A DNA stretch of 61,859 nucleotides, taken from contig JAPPHD010000069.1 in assembly GCA_028821125.1 (NCBI GenBank), positions 1-61,859 on the forward strand, given 5' to 3'. The position numbers and the translations under genes were made by a program. The notes under the pieces are model-generated. The model saw only the letters and a program-made list of their open reading frames with translations, did not search any database and was not told where the DNA came from. Of this stretch, positions 24,756 to 34,833 are shown in pieces (position 1 is the stretch's first letter; each line of letters starts with the position of its first letter). This DNA is from Gammaproteobacteria bacterium (GTDB lineage: Bacteria; Pseudomonadota; Gammaproteobacteria; Pseudomonadales; Azotimanducaceae).

Positions 24756-26933
24756 ATGAAAACCGTTCAAGCCGCCGGCAGCAGACTGCACTTCAGCGCA
24801 GTGCTGCTCCTGTCGATCGCATGCGTTTGCGCGCCCCTGAAGGCGCAGGACAATGCGCAACCGGTTCTCGAGGAAATCCTGGTCACCGCCTCGAAACGCA
24901 CCGAAAACGTGCAGGACCTGCCATTCAGTGTCGTCGCCATCGGCGAACAGACGATCAACGACAGTCAACTGGCTACCGCCCAGGATCTGGCCCAGATGAC
25001 GCCGGGGCTGAATTTCATCGAGACCATCGGCCGCGCAACCGGCACGCCCGTAATCCGCGGCATCTCCCCCACCGCCTTCCAGGACCCTACGGTGCTTGTC
25101 TATACCGATGGCTTCACGCTCGGGCTGACCGGCGAGTCGAACAACGCCTACCTGTTCGACCTCGAGCGCATCGAGGTGCTCAAGGGCCCCTACCCCACCC
25201 TGTACGGGCGCAACGCCCTGGGCGGCGTGATCAACTACATCGTCAAGAAACCGGGAGACGAGTTCGAGGGCTACGCCCGGGCCGAGTGGGGCAGCATCAA
25301 GGGTGGGGCCGGCGTCCTGGACACCGCGTTCAGCGCCGGAGGGCCATTGGTGGAAAACCGGCTCTACGCCAAGGTCGCCGTCGGCTACCGGGATGACGGC
25401 GGCTACCTCGACAACCTGTTCGACGGCGGCTCCAATGTCAACGATCAGGAAGACCTGAACGTGGGCGGCATCCTGCGCGCCACGCCGTCGGACAACCTGG
25501 AACTGACGCTTACCTCCACCTATGCGGAGGCCGACGATGCCTGCGGCGACTGCTCCAACGTTCCGCAACCCTGGGGCCTCGGCACCTTTTTCGACTACGT
25601 GATGCTGGGCCAGGGCACGCCGGACATCAACGATGCGGACCGTTCCGTGAACCAGGACCTGCTCGGGTTCTTCGACAAGGAGGAGCAGCGGCACGTGCTC
25701 AACGTCAGCTACGACTTCGGCGCCGTGAACCTGACCAACATCTTCGGTTACGGCGAACTCGACATCCACACCAAGGCCGACATCGACCGGCTGCCGGGCT
25801 TTACGCTGACGGGTTCGATCGCCTTCGACAACTTCGTCGACATGCAGGGGTGGAGCAACGAACTGCGCCTGTCATCGACCGGCGACGGTGCCTTTCGCTG
25901 GCTGCTCGGCTTCTACTATTTCGACCTCGAAAGAGACCAGGTGATCACGCTCGATACCCTGTTCGGCACCTTCCCGGTCGAGGACAGCGCCCGGGATATC
26001 GAAAACTACGCGTTCTACGTCAACGCCGACTACGACATCACCGAGCGTTTCACCATCGGCTTCGGGCTGCGCTACGACGATGAACAGACCGGCATCGAAG
26101 ACCTGCTGACCGGCATCTCCCGTGAAGGCGATGCCGACGAGATCCTGCCCAAGTTCACCGCCAGCTACCGCCCCTCCGACGACCTCACGCTCTACGCCAC
26201 GGTTTCGAAGGGCTATCACGCCGGCGGCCTGAACTCGCCAACCGCCCCGTCGCCCACCTACGACCCCGAATTCCTCTGGAACTATGAGGTCGGCGCCAAG
26301 GGGACCTCCCCCGGAGGAAGGATGCGCTACGACGTTGCCGCGTTCTACATGGACTGGACCGACCAGCAGTTGGAGACCACGTTCTTCAACGGCTTCTTCA
26401 ATGAGGCTTATGTGATCAATGCCGGCAAATCGCGGGTGTACGGCATCGACGGCTCGATGCAGTTGGAACTTGGCGACGGGCTTTCCATCTCGGCCGCTCT
26501 CGCCTGGCTGAACGCCGAGTACAAGGAGGCTACCGACAGCCTCACCGCCCCGGGGCTGGGTCTCGACCCCGATATTTCGGGCAACGACATGATCAACACG
26601 CCGGACATCACGGCGACGGTGAGCGCCCAGTACCTCAGGCCCGTCGGCAGCGGCCGCTGGAACATGCGACTGCGCTTCGACGGCACCTACAACGGCGAGT
26701 TCGCCGTCGACTCCTCGAACGTGGGAGTCGTGGACGCCTACTTCATGGCCAATGCCTATGCGGGCATACAGAACGAGCACATCGAAATCGGCCTCTTCGC
26801 GCGCAACCTGTTCGACGAGGAATACCTGACCGGCGGTTTCGTTCCCGGATTCAATCCGTTCCTCGCCTTCCCGCCGCTGGCATCCATCGGCAGGCCGCGA
26901 ACCGTTGGAGTGCGCCTGCGCTTGGCCTATTGA
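24756..26933 (+). CDS. TonB-dependent outer-membrane receptor
   Basis: The 725-residue precursor starts at the ATG preceded by GGAGG at 24746-24750. The signal peptide ends near CAPLKAQ. The TonB box and plug follow (VLEEILVTASKRTENVQDLP; TDGFTLGLTG; RIEVLKGPYPTLYGRNALGG), then a long beta-barrel ending in RLRLAY. It takes up an organic ligand across the outer membrane. The stop codon overlaps the amidohydrolase start (TGATG), so receptor and hydrolase are translationally coupled. This strongly suggests that the hydrolase acts on what the receptor imports. Confidence 0.95.
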   Translation: MKTVQAAGSRLHFSAVLLLSIACVCAPLKAQDNAQPVLEEILVTASKRTENVQDLPFSVVAIGEQTINDSQLATAQDLAQMTPGLNFIETIGRATGTPVIRGISPTAFQDPTVLVYTDGFTLGLTGESNNAYLFDLERIEVLKGPYPTLYGRNALGGVINYIVKKPGDEFEGYARAEWGSIKGGAGVLDTAFSAGGPLVENRLYAKVAVGYRDDGGYLDNLFDGGSNVNDQEDLNVGGILRATPSDNLELTLTSTYAEADDACGDCSNVPQPWGLGTFFDYVMLGQGTPDINDADRSVNQDLLGFFDKEEQRHVLNVSYDFGAVNLTNIFGYGELDIHTKADIDRLPGFTLTGSIAFDNFVDMQGWSNELRLSSTGDGAFRWLLGFYYFDLERDQVITLDTLFGTFPVEDSARDIENYAFYVNADYDITERFTIGFGLRYDDEQTGIEDLLTGISREGDADEILPKFTASYRPSDDLTLYATVSKGYHAGGLNSPTAPSPTYDPEFLWNYEVGAKGTSPGGRMRYDVAAFYMDWTDQQLETTFFNGFFNEAYVINAGKSRVYGIDGSMQLELGDGLSISAALAWLNAEYKEATDSLTAPGLGLDPDISGNDMINTPDITATVSAQYLRPVGSGRWNMRLRFDGTYNGEFAVDSSNVGVVDAYFMANAYAGIQNEHIEIGLFARNLFDEEYLTGGFVPGFNPFLAFPPLASIGRPRTVGVRLRLAY

Positions 26934-28483
26934 TGAGGTGGCCGGGCGTTCAGGGCTCGCCGACCGTGGGCCGGCAGGCGGCAGCAGTCTGCGCCGCGCC
27001 TCTCGATGCGGCGGCGAAGCGTTCCGGGCCGTGCGGCTGGGTGCTGCTCGCGGCGGCCGCGGCCGGTTGCGAGGCCCCTCCACCCGCAGTGGACGGCGAT
27101 ATCGCCTTCGTGAACGTCAACGTCGTCTCGATGCTCTCGGACCAGGTGACCCCAACGCAGACGGTCATCGTCGAGGACGGGATCGTGACCCGCATCGTAC
27201 CCGAGGGCAGCGTCACGCTCGCCGACGGCGTCCTTGCCATCGACGGCGCCGGCCGCTACCTCATGCCGGCCCTGGCCGACATGCACACCCACGTATCCGA
27301 TACCGAGTCGCTGCAACTGAACGTCGCCTACGGCGTGACGGCGCTGCGCAACCTGTGGGGCAACGAAGAGGTCCTGGCCTGGCGCGATGCGGTCGCGGCG
27401 GGCGACCTGTTCGGCCCCGAGATCCTCACCGCCTCGCCCATCATCGACCACGACCCGCCGTCCATTCCCGGCTCGGCCCTGCTGACCCGGCCGGAGGATG
27501 CGGATGCCATGGTGAAATCCTTCAAGGAACAGGGTTACGACTTCCTGAAGCCCTACCGACTGCTGAAAGAAGACGTCTATGTCGCGATGATGGAAGCTTC
27601 CGAGAAGTACGGGATTCCGGTGGAAGGCCACATGCCCGAGGCCATAGATGTGGCCCAGGCGATCGAACTCGGCCATGACGTCATCGAGCACGCCACCGGC
27701 TTCAGCGCCGCCATCGTCGCCGAAGGCATCCCCTGGAATCCGGCTTTCCGTTCCCGCGAAATGGTCGAGACCGTCGGCAGGATCAATGCAGGGGAACTCG
27801 AATACGAGCAGGTCTTCCGCCGCGACCGGCTGCGCGAACTCTCGCGCTTCGCCGCCCGGAGCGGCACCGCCGTCAGCGTCACCTTTCAGGCGGTAGGGCT
27901 GCGGGCGCTGTCCGGGGCGGACCGGCAGGCGCTGCGGGAGCATCCGCTGATCGGATACGTGGCGCCGGAACTCCGCGACTTCTGGTTTGCCGACGATTTC
28001 GACAGCGTTCTGCCCGGCGACGACGCGTTCACCGATGGCGAGATCGACTCCCTGGAAGGATTCGTCACCGGGGAATTCGGGGCCTGGATCGGCATCATGC
28101 ACGAAGAGGGCGTGCTGTTGCTCGGTGGCACCGATGCCGCCAATCCGGGCCTCTTTCACGGCTGGTCGCTGCACGACGAGCTTGCGAACCTGGTGCGCTG
28201 GGCGGACCTCTCGCCCCATCAGGCCATCGAGACGGTGACGGTCAACGCCGCAAAGTATTGGCAAAAGGAGGGTGAGCGCGGCATTGTGGCGGCCGGAGCC
28301 GAGGCGGACCTGCTGTTGCTTGGCGCCAATCCGCTTGCAGACATCACGAATACACGGACCATCGAAGGACTGGCGATCGACGGCACGTGGCTGGACCGGG
28401 CGCAATTGGACGACCTGCTCGACTCGGTAGCCGATTCCTATGCGGCGAGACTCGGCGCCGCCAGCTCGACAGGTTCGCGTTGA
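26933..28483 (+). CDS. Lipoprotein amidohydrolase (COG1228/prolidase-like)
   Basis: The 516-residue protein starts at an ATG that shares one base with the receptor stop. A hydrophobic stretch ends in the lipobox AAAAAGC (Cys near residue 46), so it should be membrane-anchored outside the cytoplasm. Metal ligands: HTH in ALADMHTHVSD, Lys in YDFLKPYRLL, His in VEGHMPEAID, His in DVIEHATGF and Asp in LLGGTDAANPGLF. It belongs to the same subgroup as the genes at 32725 and 36699 (LWGNEE/LWGEP motif after HxH). It probably hydrolyses the imported compound. Confidence 0.9.
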   Translation: MRWPGVQGSPTVGRQAAAVCAAPLDAAAKRSGPCGWVLLAAAAAGCEAPPPAVDGDIAFVNVNVVSMLSDQVTPTQTVIVEDGIVTRIVPEGSVTLADGVLAIDGAGRYLMPALADMHTHVSDTESLQLNVAYGVTALRNLWGNEEVLAWRDAVAAGDLFGPEILTASPIIDHDPPSIPGSALLTRPEDADAMVKSFKEQGYDFLKPYRLLKEDVYVAMMEASEKYGIPVEGHMPEAIDVAQAIELGHDVIEHATGFSAAIVAEGIPWNPAFRSREMVETVGRINAGELEYEQVFRRDRLRELSRFAARSGTAVSVTFQAVGLRALSGADRQALREHPLIGYVAPELRDFWFADDFDSVLPGDDAFTDGEIDSLEGFVTGEFGAWIGIMHEEGVLLLGGTDAANPGLFHGWSLHDELANLVRWADLSPHQAIETVTVNAAKYWQKEGERGIVAAGAEADLLLLGANPLADITNTRTIEGLAIDGTWLDRAQLDDLLDSVADSYAARLGAASSTGSR

Positions 28484-28520
28484 TGGGCGGCGCACCCCAG
28501 TCGGCCGCCAGGCGGGTTCC

Positions 28521-29669
28521 ATGAACCGGAAGCTGACCCTCGAGGAACCGCGATCCGATATCACCGTGGCGCAGGCGCCCATCGACTTGAACAGCACCTC
28601 ATTGCAGATCGATGCCGTCGCACGCGCTGCCTCTCCCGCCATCGGGCACCAGTCCGAAGGCGCCGGCCCCACACCCGGGCCCTCGAGCCGCAAGGCACTC
28701 ACACGCAATTTCGACGAACTCCGGTACAGCGTCAGAAGCTACATTCCCCAGGACGAGGGCGAAGGCTACTGGGACCTGTATCGGGTCAGCCAGGACATCT
28801 TCGTGACGATCGCCAACTGCCTGTACCACGAAGTCAAGCGGGTCGACGTACCGGGAGAGCGTTGCCTGAAGATACGCTTCCTGCGATCCGGCGTGCTCGT
28901 CGGGCAGAACGGCCAGCACTACCTCGCCGGTGCGAACGCGATGCTCTCGCTCTATCCCGGCGAATCCGGGGATGGCTATTTCATTCCCGCGAGGACGCGC
29001 TGCAGCCTGGTCATCGTGCAATGCTCCAGCCGGGCACTGTGGAACGAACTCGATATCGACCCCCGGCAGGCGCCCATGCCCCTGAAGATACTCGCCGGCG
29101 ACGAAGATCAGCCGCCCCATGCCCAGACATTCGAACCGGCGGCAACAGTCACCCGTGCCTTTGCGGACATACTCGACTCCAGGGATCTCTTCGAGGCGAA
29201 CCTGCGCGGCTGGTTCGTCGAGGCCAAGGCCAGGGAGATCATCGCCTCCCTCGTTCAGGTCCTGCTGCAGAAGCCGGACCTGAAGGTCGGCGGCAACCGT
29301 CTCAGCCGGCGCGACCGGCACCGGATCCTGGAGGCGAAGGAGATCATCCTCGCCAACATCGAAGACGTACCGGCAATTCCGGAACTTGCCCACATGGTCG
29401 GCATGAACCAGACCAAACTGAAAGCGGGTTTCAAGGAAATCGTCGGCTCGACCGTCGGGCGATTCATATCCAGGAGCCAGATGAACCTGGCGGCAAGGAT
29501 GCTGACGTCGACCGATCTCGACATCTGCCGCATCAGCCAGTCTTTCGGGTTTCGCCACCCGGGCAATTTCACACAGGCGTTCAAACGTCACTTCGGGCGT
29601 ACGCCGCGGGCCTATCGGCGCCACGCCACCGTGCTGTCGGAAAACGCGCCCGTGCAGAGGAGTCATTGA
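28521..29669 (+). CDS. AraC family transcriptional regulator (PchR-like)
   Basis: The 382-residue protein starts at ATG 28521; an earlier in-frame start would overlap the previous gene. The C-terminal AraC domain (about residues 270-370) has two helix-turn-helix units, the second with the family signature FGFRHPGNFTQAFKRHFGRTP. The N-terminal half (CLKIRFLRSGVLVGQNGQHY) resembles the ligand-sensing part of PchR-type regulators. It lies inside the plus-strand operon and is followed after 2 bp by the MDR reductase, so it may activate its own operon. Confidence 0.9.
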   Translation: MNRKLTLEEPRSDITVAQAPIDLNSTSLQIDAVARAASPAIGHQSEGAGPTPGPSSRKALTRNFDELRYSVRSYIPQDEGEGYWDLYRVSQDIFVTIANCLYHEVKRVDVPGERCLKIRFLRSGVLVGQNGQHYLAGANAMLSLYPGESGDGYFIPARTRCSLVIVQCSSRALWNELDIDPRQAPMPLKILAGDEDQPPHAQTFEPAATVTRAFADILDSRDLFEANLRGWFVEAKAREIIASLVQVLLQKPDLKVGGNRLSRRDRHRILEAKEIILANIEDVPAIPELAHMVGMNQTKLKAGFKEIVGSTVGRFISRSQMNLAARMLTSTDLDICRISQSFGFRHPGNFTQAFKRHFGRTPRAYRRHATVLSENAPVQRSH

Positions 29670-29671
29670 GA

Positions 29672-30709
29672 GTGCGAGCAGCCGTTGTATACGAACATGG
29701 CGACCGGGACGTCATCCGGCTCGTCGACGACTATCCCCGGCCCGGGGCAGCACCGGGCTGGGTCGTCCTGCGGGTCGGCGCGACGTCCGTGAACTACCAC
29801 GACATCTTCACGCGCCGGGGCATGCCCGGCATCCGCATACCGCTGCCGATCGTCATCGGTTCCGACGTGGCCGGCGAAATTGCTGAGATCGGGAAAGGTG
29901 TCGAGGGATGGTCGGTCGGTGAGCGCGTGCTGGTCGATCCCCTGCCCTGCGAAGCCACGAACGGGCTCTTTCTCGGCGAGAAGCTCGATGGCGGCCGCGC
30001 CGAGTTCTGCGCCGTCCACTCGGAGCAACTGGTGCGGATAGCCGACTCCGTCAGTTACGAACAGGCCGCCTCGCTGCCGATCGCCTATGGCACCTCCTAC
30101 CGGATGCTGTTCACCAGGGGCGGCCTCCGGGCCGGTGAAACAGTGCTGATCCTCGGTGCCAGCGGCGGCGTCGGCACAAGCTGCGTGCTGCTCGCGAAGA
30201 TGGCCGGCGCCGAGGTGATCGCCTGCGCATCCTCGGACGGGAAACTCGCGCAGCTCGGCGAGATCGGCGCCGACCACCTGGTCAACTACCGGCGCGACGA
30301 CATGCGCGAGGCGGTCTACGACATCGTCGGCAAGCCACGGGTCGCCGGAACCGGCGGTGTCGATGTGGCGGTCAACTACACCGGCGGCAAGACCTGGAAG
30401 GAGACCCTGCGCTGCGTCCGGCTCGGCGGCCGCATGCTCACCTGCGGGGCAACGGCGGGCTTCGATGAAGAGGTGGACTGCCGATACGTGTGGACCTTCG
30501 AGCATACGATCATCGGTTCCGACGGCTGGCGTCGGCAGGAGATCGTCGACATGCTCTCGCAGGTGGAGGCCGGCAAGCTCGAGCCGGTGATCCACAAGGT
30601 GCTTCCACTCGATGAAATCCGGGAGGCCGACCGGCTGCTCGAAGACCGCGAAGCCTTCGGCAAGGTCATCGTTACGCCCCGAACGGTCGACGCCACAGGC
30701 CCGGCGTGA
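29672..30709 (+). CDS. MDR superfamily reductase (quinone oxidoreductase-like)
   Basis: The 345-residue protein starts at GTG two bases after the AraC stop. The N-terminal GroES-like fold contains VGATSVNYHDIFTRRG; the nucleotide-binding domain contains LILGASGGVGTSCVLLA (GxGGVG type). The Cys-rich structural zinc lobe of classical alcohol dehydrogenases is shortened (VDPLPCEATNGLFLGE). NAD(P)H-dependent reduction of an enone, quinone or acyl double bond is likely. It lies directly before a thioesterase and an acyl-CoA ligase, which fits a small catabolic pathway. Confidence 0.88.
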   Translation: MRAAVVYEHGDRDVIRLVDDYPRPGAAPGWVVLRVGATSVNYHDIFTRRGMPGIRIPLPIVIGSDVAGEIAEIGKGVEGWSVGERVLVDPLPCEATNGLFLGEKLDGGRAEFCAVHSEQLVRIADSVSYEQAASLPIAYGTSYRMLFTRGGLRAGETVLILGASGGVGTSCVLLAKMAGAEVIACASSDGKLAQLGEIGADHLVNYRRDDMREAVYDIVGKPRVAGTGGVDVAVNYTGGKTWKETLRCVRLGGRMLTCGATAGFDEEVDCRYVWTFEHTIIGSDGWRRQEIVDMLSQVEAGKLEPVIHKVLPLDEIREADRLLEDREAFGKVIVTPRTVDATGPA

Positions 30710-30780
30710 ACAAGTCCGGCCGGTACAAACTTGACGGGTTTCGCACTTTCCATACGAGAACAAAGAGGCAGCGCAGAAGC

Positions 30781-31200
30781 ATGGCGGATTTCGACACCAC
30801 CGAGCAGATCCAGGAAAGCCTGGATTCATCGCCGTTCAGCGCCTTCTGCGGGTTCCGCATCGAGGAAGTGCACAAGGACGACGGCCGGATCGTCATGCGC
30901 ATGCCGATGCGCCCGGAAATGGAACGCCTGGCCGGTTCCGGGCAGATGCACGGGGGACCCATCGCCTGCCTTGTGGACACCGCAGCCTGCTATGCCTGCA
31001 TGCTCGTCCTCGATCATGGCGTGCCCACGATCAACTTCCGCATCGACTATCTGCGGCCGGTCATCGATTCGGACCTGAAAGCCGTCGCCCGGGTACGTCG
31101 CGCCGGGCGAACCGTCGCGGTGGCGGATGTGGACATCTTCAACGACGGCGGCAAGCTGGTCGCAACGGGCCGCGGAACCTTCAGCGCGAGTGCCGGATGA
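30781..31200 (+). CDS. Hotdog-fold thioesterase (PaaI-like)
   Basis: The 139-residue protein begins at ATG 30781. It has the PaaI-type hotdog signature: GQMHGGPIACLVDTAACYACM (conserved HGG and catalytic-type Asp) and TINFRIDYLRPV. These enzymes hydrolyse acyl-CoA thioesters, often aryl or short-chain. It lies 19 bp before the acyl-CoA ligase start. Pairing a ligase with a thioesterase is common where dead-end CoA esters must be recycled. Confidence 0.9.
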   Translation: MADFDTTEQIQESLDSSPFSAFCGFRIEEVHKDDGRIVMRMPMRPEMERLAGSGQMHGGPIACLVDTAACYACMLVLDHGVPTINFRIDYLRPVIDSDLKAVARVRRAGRTVAVADVDIFNDGGKLVATGRGTFSASAG

Positions 31201-31219
31201 CCGGTCAGGGCAAACCGGA

Positions 31220-32728
31220 ATGACGGACAGCCCCCGGAATCTGGGTGATGTCATGGGCGACCGACGGTTGTCCGACGAGGTCGCTATCGTCAGCGTCGAC
31301 GCCGACGAGGGCGTCCGCGAATGGCGGTGCCACGAAATCGAGGCGGGAACGCTCGCATACGCCGACCTGCTGCAGCGCCGCGGCATCGAACCCGGTTCCA
31401 CGGTCGGCCTGTTTTCGAAGAACTCGGTACACAACCTGATGGCCTACCAGGGCATCATGCGCGCCGGCTGCGTCTGCGTACCCGTCAACATCCGCCAGCC
31501 TGCCGGCATTATCCGCTACATTTGCGACGATGCGCAGATCCGCTTCGCCTTCACGGACGGGACGGCTCGTTCGCCCATCCGCGAAGGCATCGAGCAGGTT
31601 CGGCTCGGATCCTTGGAAGCCGAAGCGGACGCGCCCCCGCTGCCCCGGGTGGACGAGCAATCCACCGCTCTCATTCTCTACACCTCCGGCTCCACCGGCC
31701 GCCCCAAGGGCGTGGTCCTCTCCCACTTCAGCCAGCTATCCATGATCGACGCCGTTACCGGCGGTACCGAGAGCCGTTTGTTCGCCGGCCAGCGCGGCAT
31801 CGTGGTGGCGCCGATGTTCCACATGAACGCGCTGGTGTTCATCGCTTCGTTTCTCAAGGGCGGCGGCTCCCTCGTGCTGATGCCGAAGTTCGATGCGGCG
31901 CGATTCGCCGACGCCATCGGCACCTACGGCGTCAACGTCATCACCGGCGTACCGACCATGATCGCGATGCTGCACGCGGCCTGGCGCGACATCGGCAAAC
32001 CGGTCTTCGCTGAGGTCAATACCGTCTACATCGGCTCGGCGCCGGTGACCCGGGCCATCGTCGAACAGTCTCTGGAGATGATGCCAAACGCACAGGTGCT
32101 AAACTCCTACGGCACCACCGAAACCGGCGGCGGCCTGTTCGGGCCCCACCCGGACGGGCTTGAGCGCCCGCCGACCTCGGTGGGTTATCCGGGAGTACAT
32201 GTGGAGTTGCTCCTGGACGGCGACGGAGCTCTGGTCGTCAGGGCCCCCAGCATGATGTCCCGCTATCTGAACCTGCCGGACCTCACGGCCAGCCGGCTCA
32301 GGGACGGCTGGTTCAACACCGGCGACCTGTTCGAGCGCGACGAAAACGGTTTTTTCTTCTTCAAGGGCCGGGCCGACGACATGTTCGTGTGCTCCGGCGA
32401 GAACATCTATCCCGGCGAGGTCGAACAGGCCATCGAGTCTTCAACCAAGGTCGTGCAGGCCGCCGTGGTGCCCGTGCCGGATGCCATCCGGGGCCAGATG
32501 CCCGTGGCGTTCGTGGTGGCGGCCGACGGCAAGGTGAGCGAACGCGACGTACAGGATCACGTCAGGTCGAACGCGGCGCCCTACCTGTATCCGAGACGGG
32601 TCTGGTTCGTGGATGCCCTGCCCTTGGCGAGCACCACCAAGATCGACCGCAGGGAACTGATGCACCGGGCCGAGGCACTGGTCGCAGCGGACGGCAACCC
32701 CTCAAAAAAACGCGGAGACACCCGATGA
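31220..32728 (+). CDS. AMP-dependent acyl-CoA synthetase/ligase
   Basis: The 502-residue protein starts at ATG 31220. The ATP motif is LYTSGSTGRPKGVVLSH. Further family motifs are GTTETGGG (A5), WFNTGDLFERDENGF (A7), KGRADDMFVCSGENIYPGEVE (A8, in parts) and a C-terminal catalytic Lys in STTKIDRREL. It adenylates a carboxylic acid and transfers it to CoA. The stop codon overlaps the next start (ATGA). In this operon the acid is probably the hydrolysis product of an amidohydrolase. Confidence 0.93.
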   Translation: MTDSPRNLGDVMGDRRLSDEVAIVSVDADEGVREWRCHEIEAGTLAYADLLQRRGIEPGSTVGLFSKNSVHNLMAYQGIMRAGCVCVPVNIRQPAGIIRYICDDAQIRFAFTDGTARSPIREGIEQVRLGSLEAEADAPPLPRVDEQSTALILYTSGSTGRPKGVVLSHFSQLSMIDAVTGGTESRLFAGQRGIVVAPMFHMNALVFIASFLKGGGSLVLMPKFDAARFADAIGTYGVNVITGVPTMIAMLHAAWRDIGKPVFAEVNTVYIGSAPVTRAIVEQSLEMMPNAQVLNSYGTTETGGGLFGPHPDGLERPPTSVGYPGVHVELLLDGDGALVVRAPSMMSRYLNLPDLTASRLRDGWFNTGDLFERDENGFFFFKGRADDMFVCSGENIYPGEVEQAIESSTKVVQAAVVPVPDAIRGQMPVAFVVAADGKVSERDVQDHVRSNAAPYLYPRRVWFVDALPLASTTKIDRRELMHRAEALVAADGNPSKKRGDTR

Positions 32729-34833
32729 CAGACTACCCTTCAACGACATCGCGTATGGCAGCGATTGCGCGATGCGCACTCGCCCTGGCATTCGGTAGCG
32801 TCCTGCCGGCCTGCGATCAAGCCGTTGAGCAGCCCATCGCGCCCGTGGACGAGCCGGTTCCCGTCTATGCGTTCACGAAGGTCAACGTCGTGCCGATGAC
32901 CGCAGACCGGATCGACAGTGACCAGACCGTCATCGTAACCGAAGGCCGGATCACCGCGGCCGGCGATTCCCGGGGCGTTGAAATCCCGCCGGGCGCCCAA
33001 ATCGTCGACGGCAGTGGCAAGTACCTGGCGCCCGGCCTCACCGACATGCATGCCCACCCCATGACAACAGCAGACCTCGATGCCTACCTGGCCAACGGCG
33101 TCACCCTGATCCGCGCCCTGTGGGGTGAGCCCGCCGTACTGGACCTGCGCGAGGGAGTCGCCTCGGGCACCATCGCGGGACCTCGAATCGTCACCGGAGG
33201 ACGCATCGTCGACGGCGAACCCGTCATTCACTACGGCACCGAGTCCGTGCTGAACGCAGCCGATGCCGAGGAAGTGGTCGCGCGGCACAAGGCCGCGGGC
33301 TACGACTTCATCAAGGTCTATTCGAACCTGAGCATCGAGGCATTCGATGCCATTGCCGAAGCCGCCGCGGCGCACGACATCCCCTTTGCCGGCCATATAC
33401 CCGATGCGGTACCGGCGGCGCATGCCTTCCGGTCCGGCATGCAGACCGCGGAACACCTGATCGGCATCGGCCCCGCGTCGCTCCGGGAGGGCGCCGAGTA
33501 CTACACGCGCTTTCATCCTGAGTTCCCGGGCTACGCTGCCAGAATCGGGACAGGCGAGATCGCGCTGGACGAGGTCTACGACGATGCGAAACTGAAGGAA
33601 CTGGCGGAACTCGCGAGGGAAACCGGCATATGGACCGTTCCCACGCTGACCACCATCCGCGGCACCGCGGCCTCGCCGGAGGAAATGGCGGCGTTCTCCG
33701 AGCGCGAAGCGACAGGGTACGTCGACTACACCGTCCAGTCGTTCTGGCAGATGTCGGCGGCTTTCCGGGCCGCCTGGACGCCGGACACCTATCGCGGCGC
33801 GCGGCTTCAGCTCGAACAGGACCTCAGACAGCTCAAGGCGTTTCACGATGCCGGCGCCCGCATACTGGCGGGCACGGACGCACCCAATCCCTGGGCCTAC
33901 GTCGGCTTCGGCGTGGTCGATGAACTGGAACTCTACGTCGAAGCCGGCCTCCCGCCCTTCGCCGCTCTGCAGACCGCAACCACCGCACCGGCGGAATTCA
34001 TGAACGAGGCCGGTCGCGGCGGCATCGTTGCCGAAGGCGCCCGGGCCGACCTGGTGCTGCTGGGTGGCAATCCGCTCGAGAACGTCGCCGCCTACCGTGA
34101 TATCGCCGGTGTCATGGCCGCGGGCCAATGGTTCGACCGCCATGAACTGGACTCGCGGCTGGCGGCAATCAAGACCGCCAGCGACCGCAAGGCGGCGGTG
34201 TTCCGCGATGCGCCCGCCTGGCCCACGCAAGGGGCCGAGCTGGTGCCCATCAGCGCCGAGTTCGTGCTGGAGCGGGGCGAGGCAAGCCCGGGCGCGGAGC
34301 GTATCGCAACCGTGGCGACAGAGAACGGCGCGACCGCCTTCCTGGGCCAGTTTCTGGCGCCGGACGGGTCCGTACGCAACTCACGGGTCGAAACCGGGGA
34401 CGGGGGTTTCGCTCGGAAAATCAGCGTCGAACAGGTGTCCGGTGACGGTACATTGCAAAAGCGGGTCTACGAACTGCAGGACATCGGCGCACACATTCTC
34501 ACCGGCACCGCACTCGACTGGATCGTGCTCGGCCCGTCCTTCGCGGCCATGCAGGACGGCGAATCGCGCGACTTTGCGGTACGGCGCCTGAAAGACGGCG
34601 GCCCCGCCGATGCCGGAACCATGACCGTGACTCGGCAGCCCAGCGAGGTCATCGTGGGGCATTTCTATTTTACCGGCGCCAACCGGCACGACATCTCGAT
34701 CGCCGATGCGGGGGGAACCCGGGAACTGAGTGTCTGGATGGGCGGCGGGTTCTACTCGGGCTGGCCCGTCAGGATCGTTGAGCGATCTGCCGGTACGGAC
34801 AGTCCGGCCCTTGAATACAGGAGAATTCTGTAA
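32725..34833 (+). CDS. Lipoprotein amidohydrolase with extra C-terminal domain
   Basis: The 702-residue protein starts at ATG 32725 in a 4-bp overlap with the ligase. The lipobox is SVLPAC (Cys about residue 31). The amidohydrolase core has HAH in LTDMHAHPM, Lys in YDFIKVYSNLS, His in FAGHIPDAVP, His in QTAEHLIG and Asp in LAGTDAPNPW. The last 200 residues or so form a separate beta-rich domain; LTGTALDWIVL and LSVWMGGGFYSG align with LTGTAADILIL and IRYWMAPPGLFSG in the protein at 36699. I do not recognise that domain. The stop shares one base with the next start (TAATG). Confidence 0.9.
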   Translation: MTDYPSTTSRMAAIARCALALAFGSVLPACDQAVEQPIAPVDEPVPVYAFTKVNVVPMTADRIDSDQTVIVTEGRITAAGDSRGVEIPPGAQIVDGSGKYLAPGLTDMHAHPMTTADLDAYLANGVTLIRALWGEPAVLDLREGVASGTIAGPRIVTGGRIVDGEPVIHYGTESVLNAADAEEVVARHKAAGYDFIKVYSNLSIEAFDAIAEAAAAHDIPFAGHIPDAVPAAHAFRSGMQTAEHLIGIGPASLREGAEYYTRFHPEFPGYAARIGTGEIALDEVYDDAKLKELAELARETGIWTVPTLTTIRGTAASPEEMAAFSEREATGYVDYTVQSFWQMSAAFRAAWTPDTYRGARLQLEQDLRQLKAFHDAGARILAGTDAPNPWAYVGFGVVDELELYVEAGLPPFAALQTATTAPAEFMNEAGRGGIVAEGARADLVLLGGNPLENVAAYRDIAGVMAAGQWFDRHELDSRLAAIKTASDRKAAVFRDAPAWPTQGAELVPISAEFVLERGEASPGAERIATVATENGATAFLGQFLAPDGSVRNSRVETGDGGFARKISVEQVSGDGTLQKRVYELQDIGAHILTGTALDWIVLGPSFAAMQDGESRDFAVRRLKDGGPADAGTMTVTRQPSEVIVGHFYFTGANRHDISIADAGGTRELSVWMGGGFYSGWPVRIVERSAGTDSPALEYRRIL

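Noticed and set aside
26927-28708. A 593-codon minus-strand open frame
   Set aside because: Antisense to the lipoprotein amidohydrolase and AraC start, whose metal ligands and HTH are clear.
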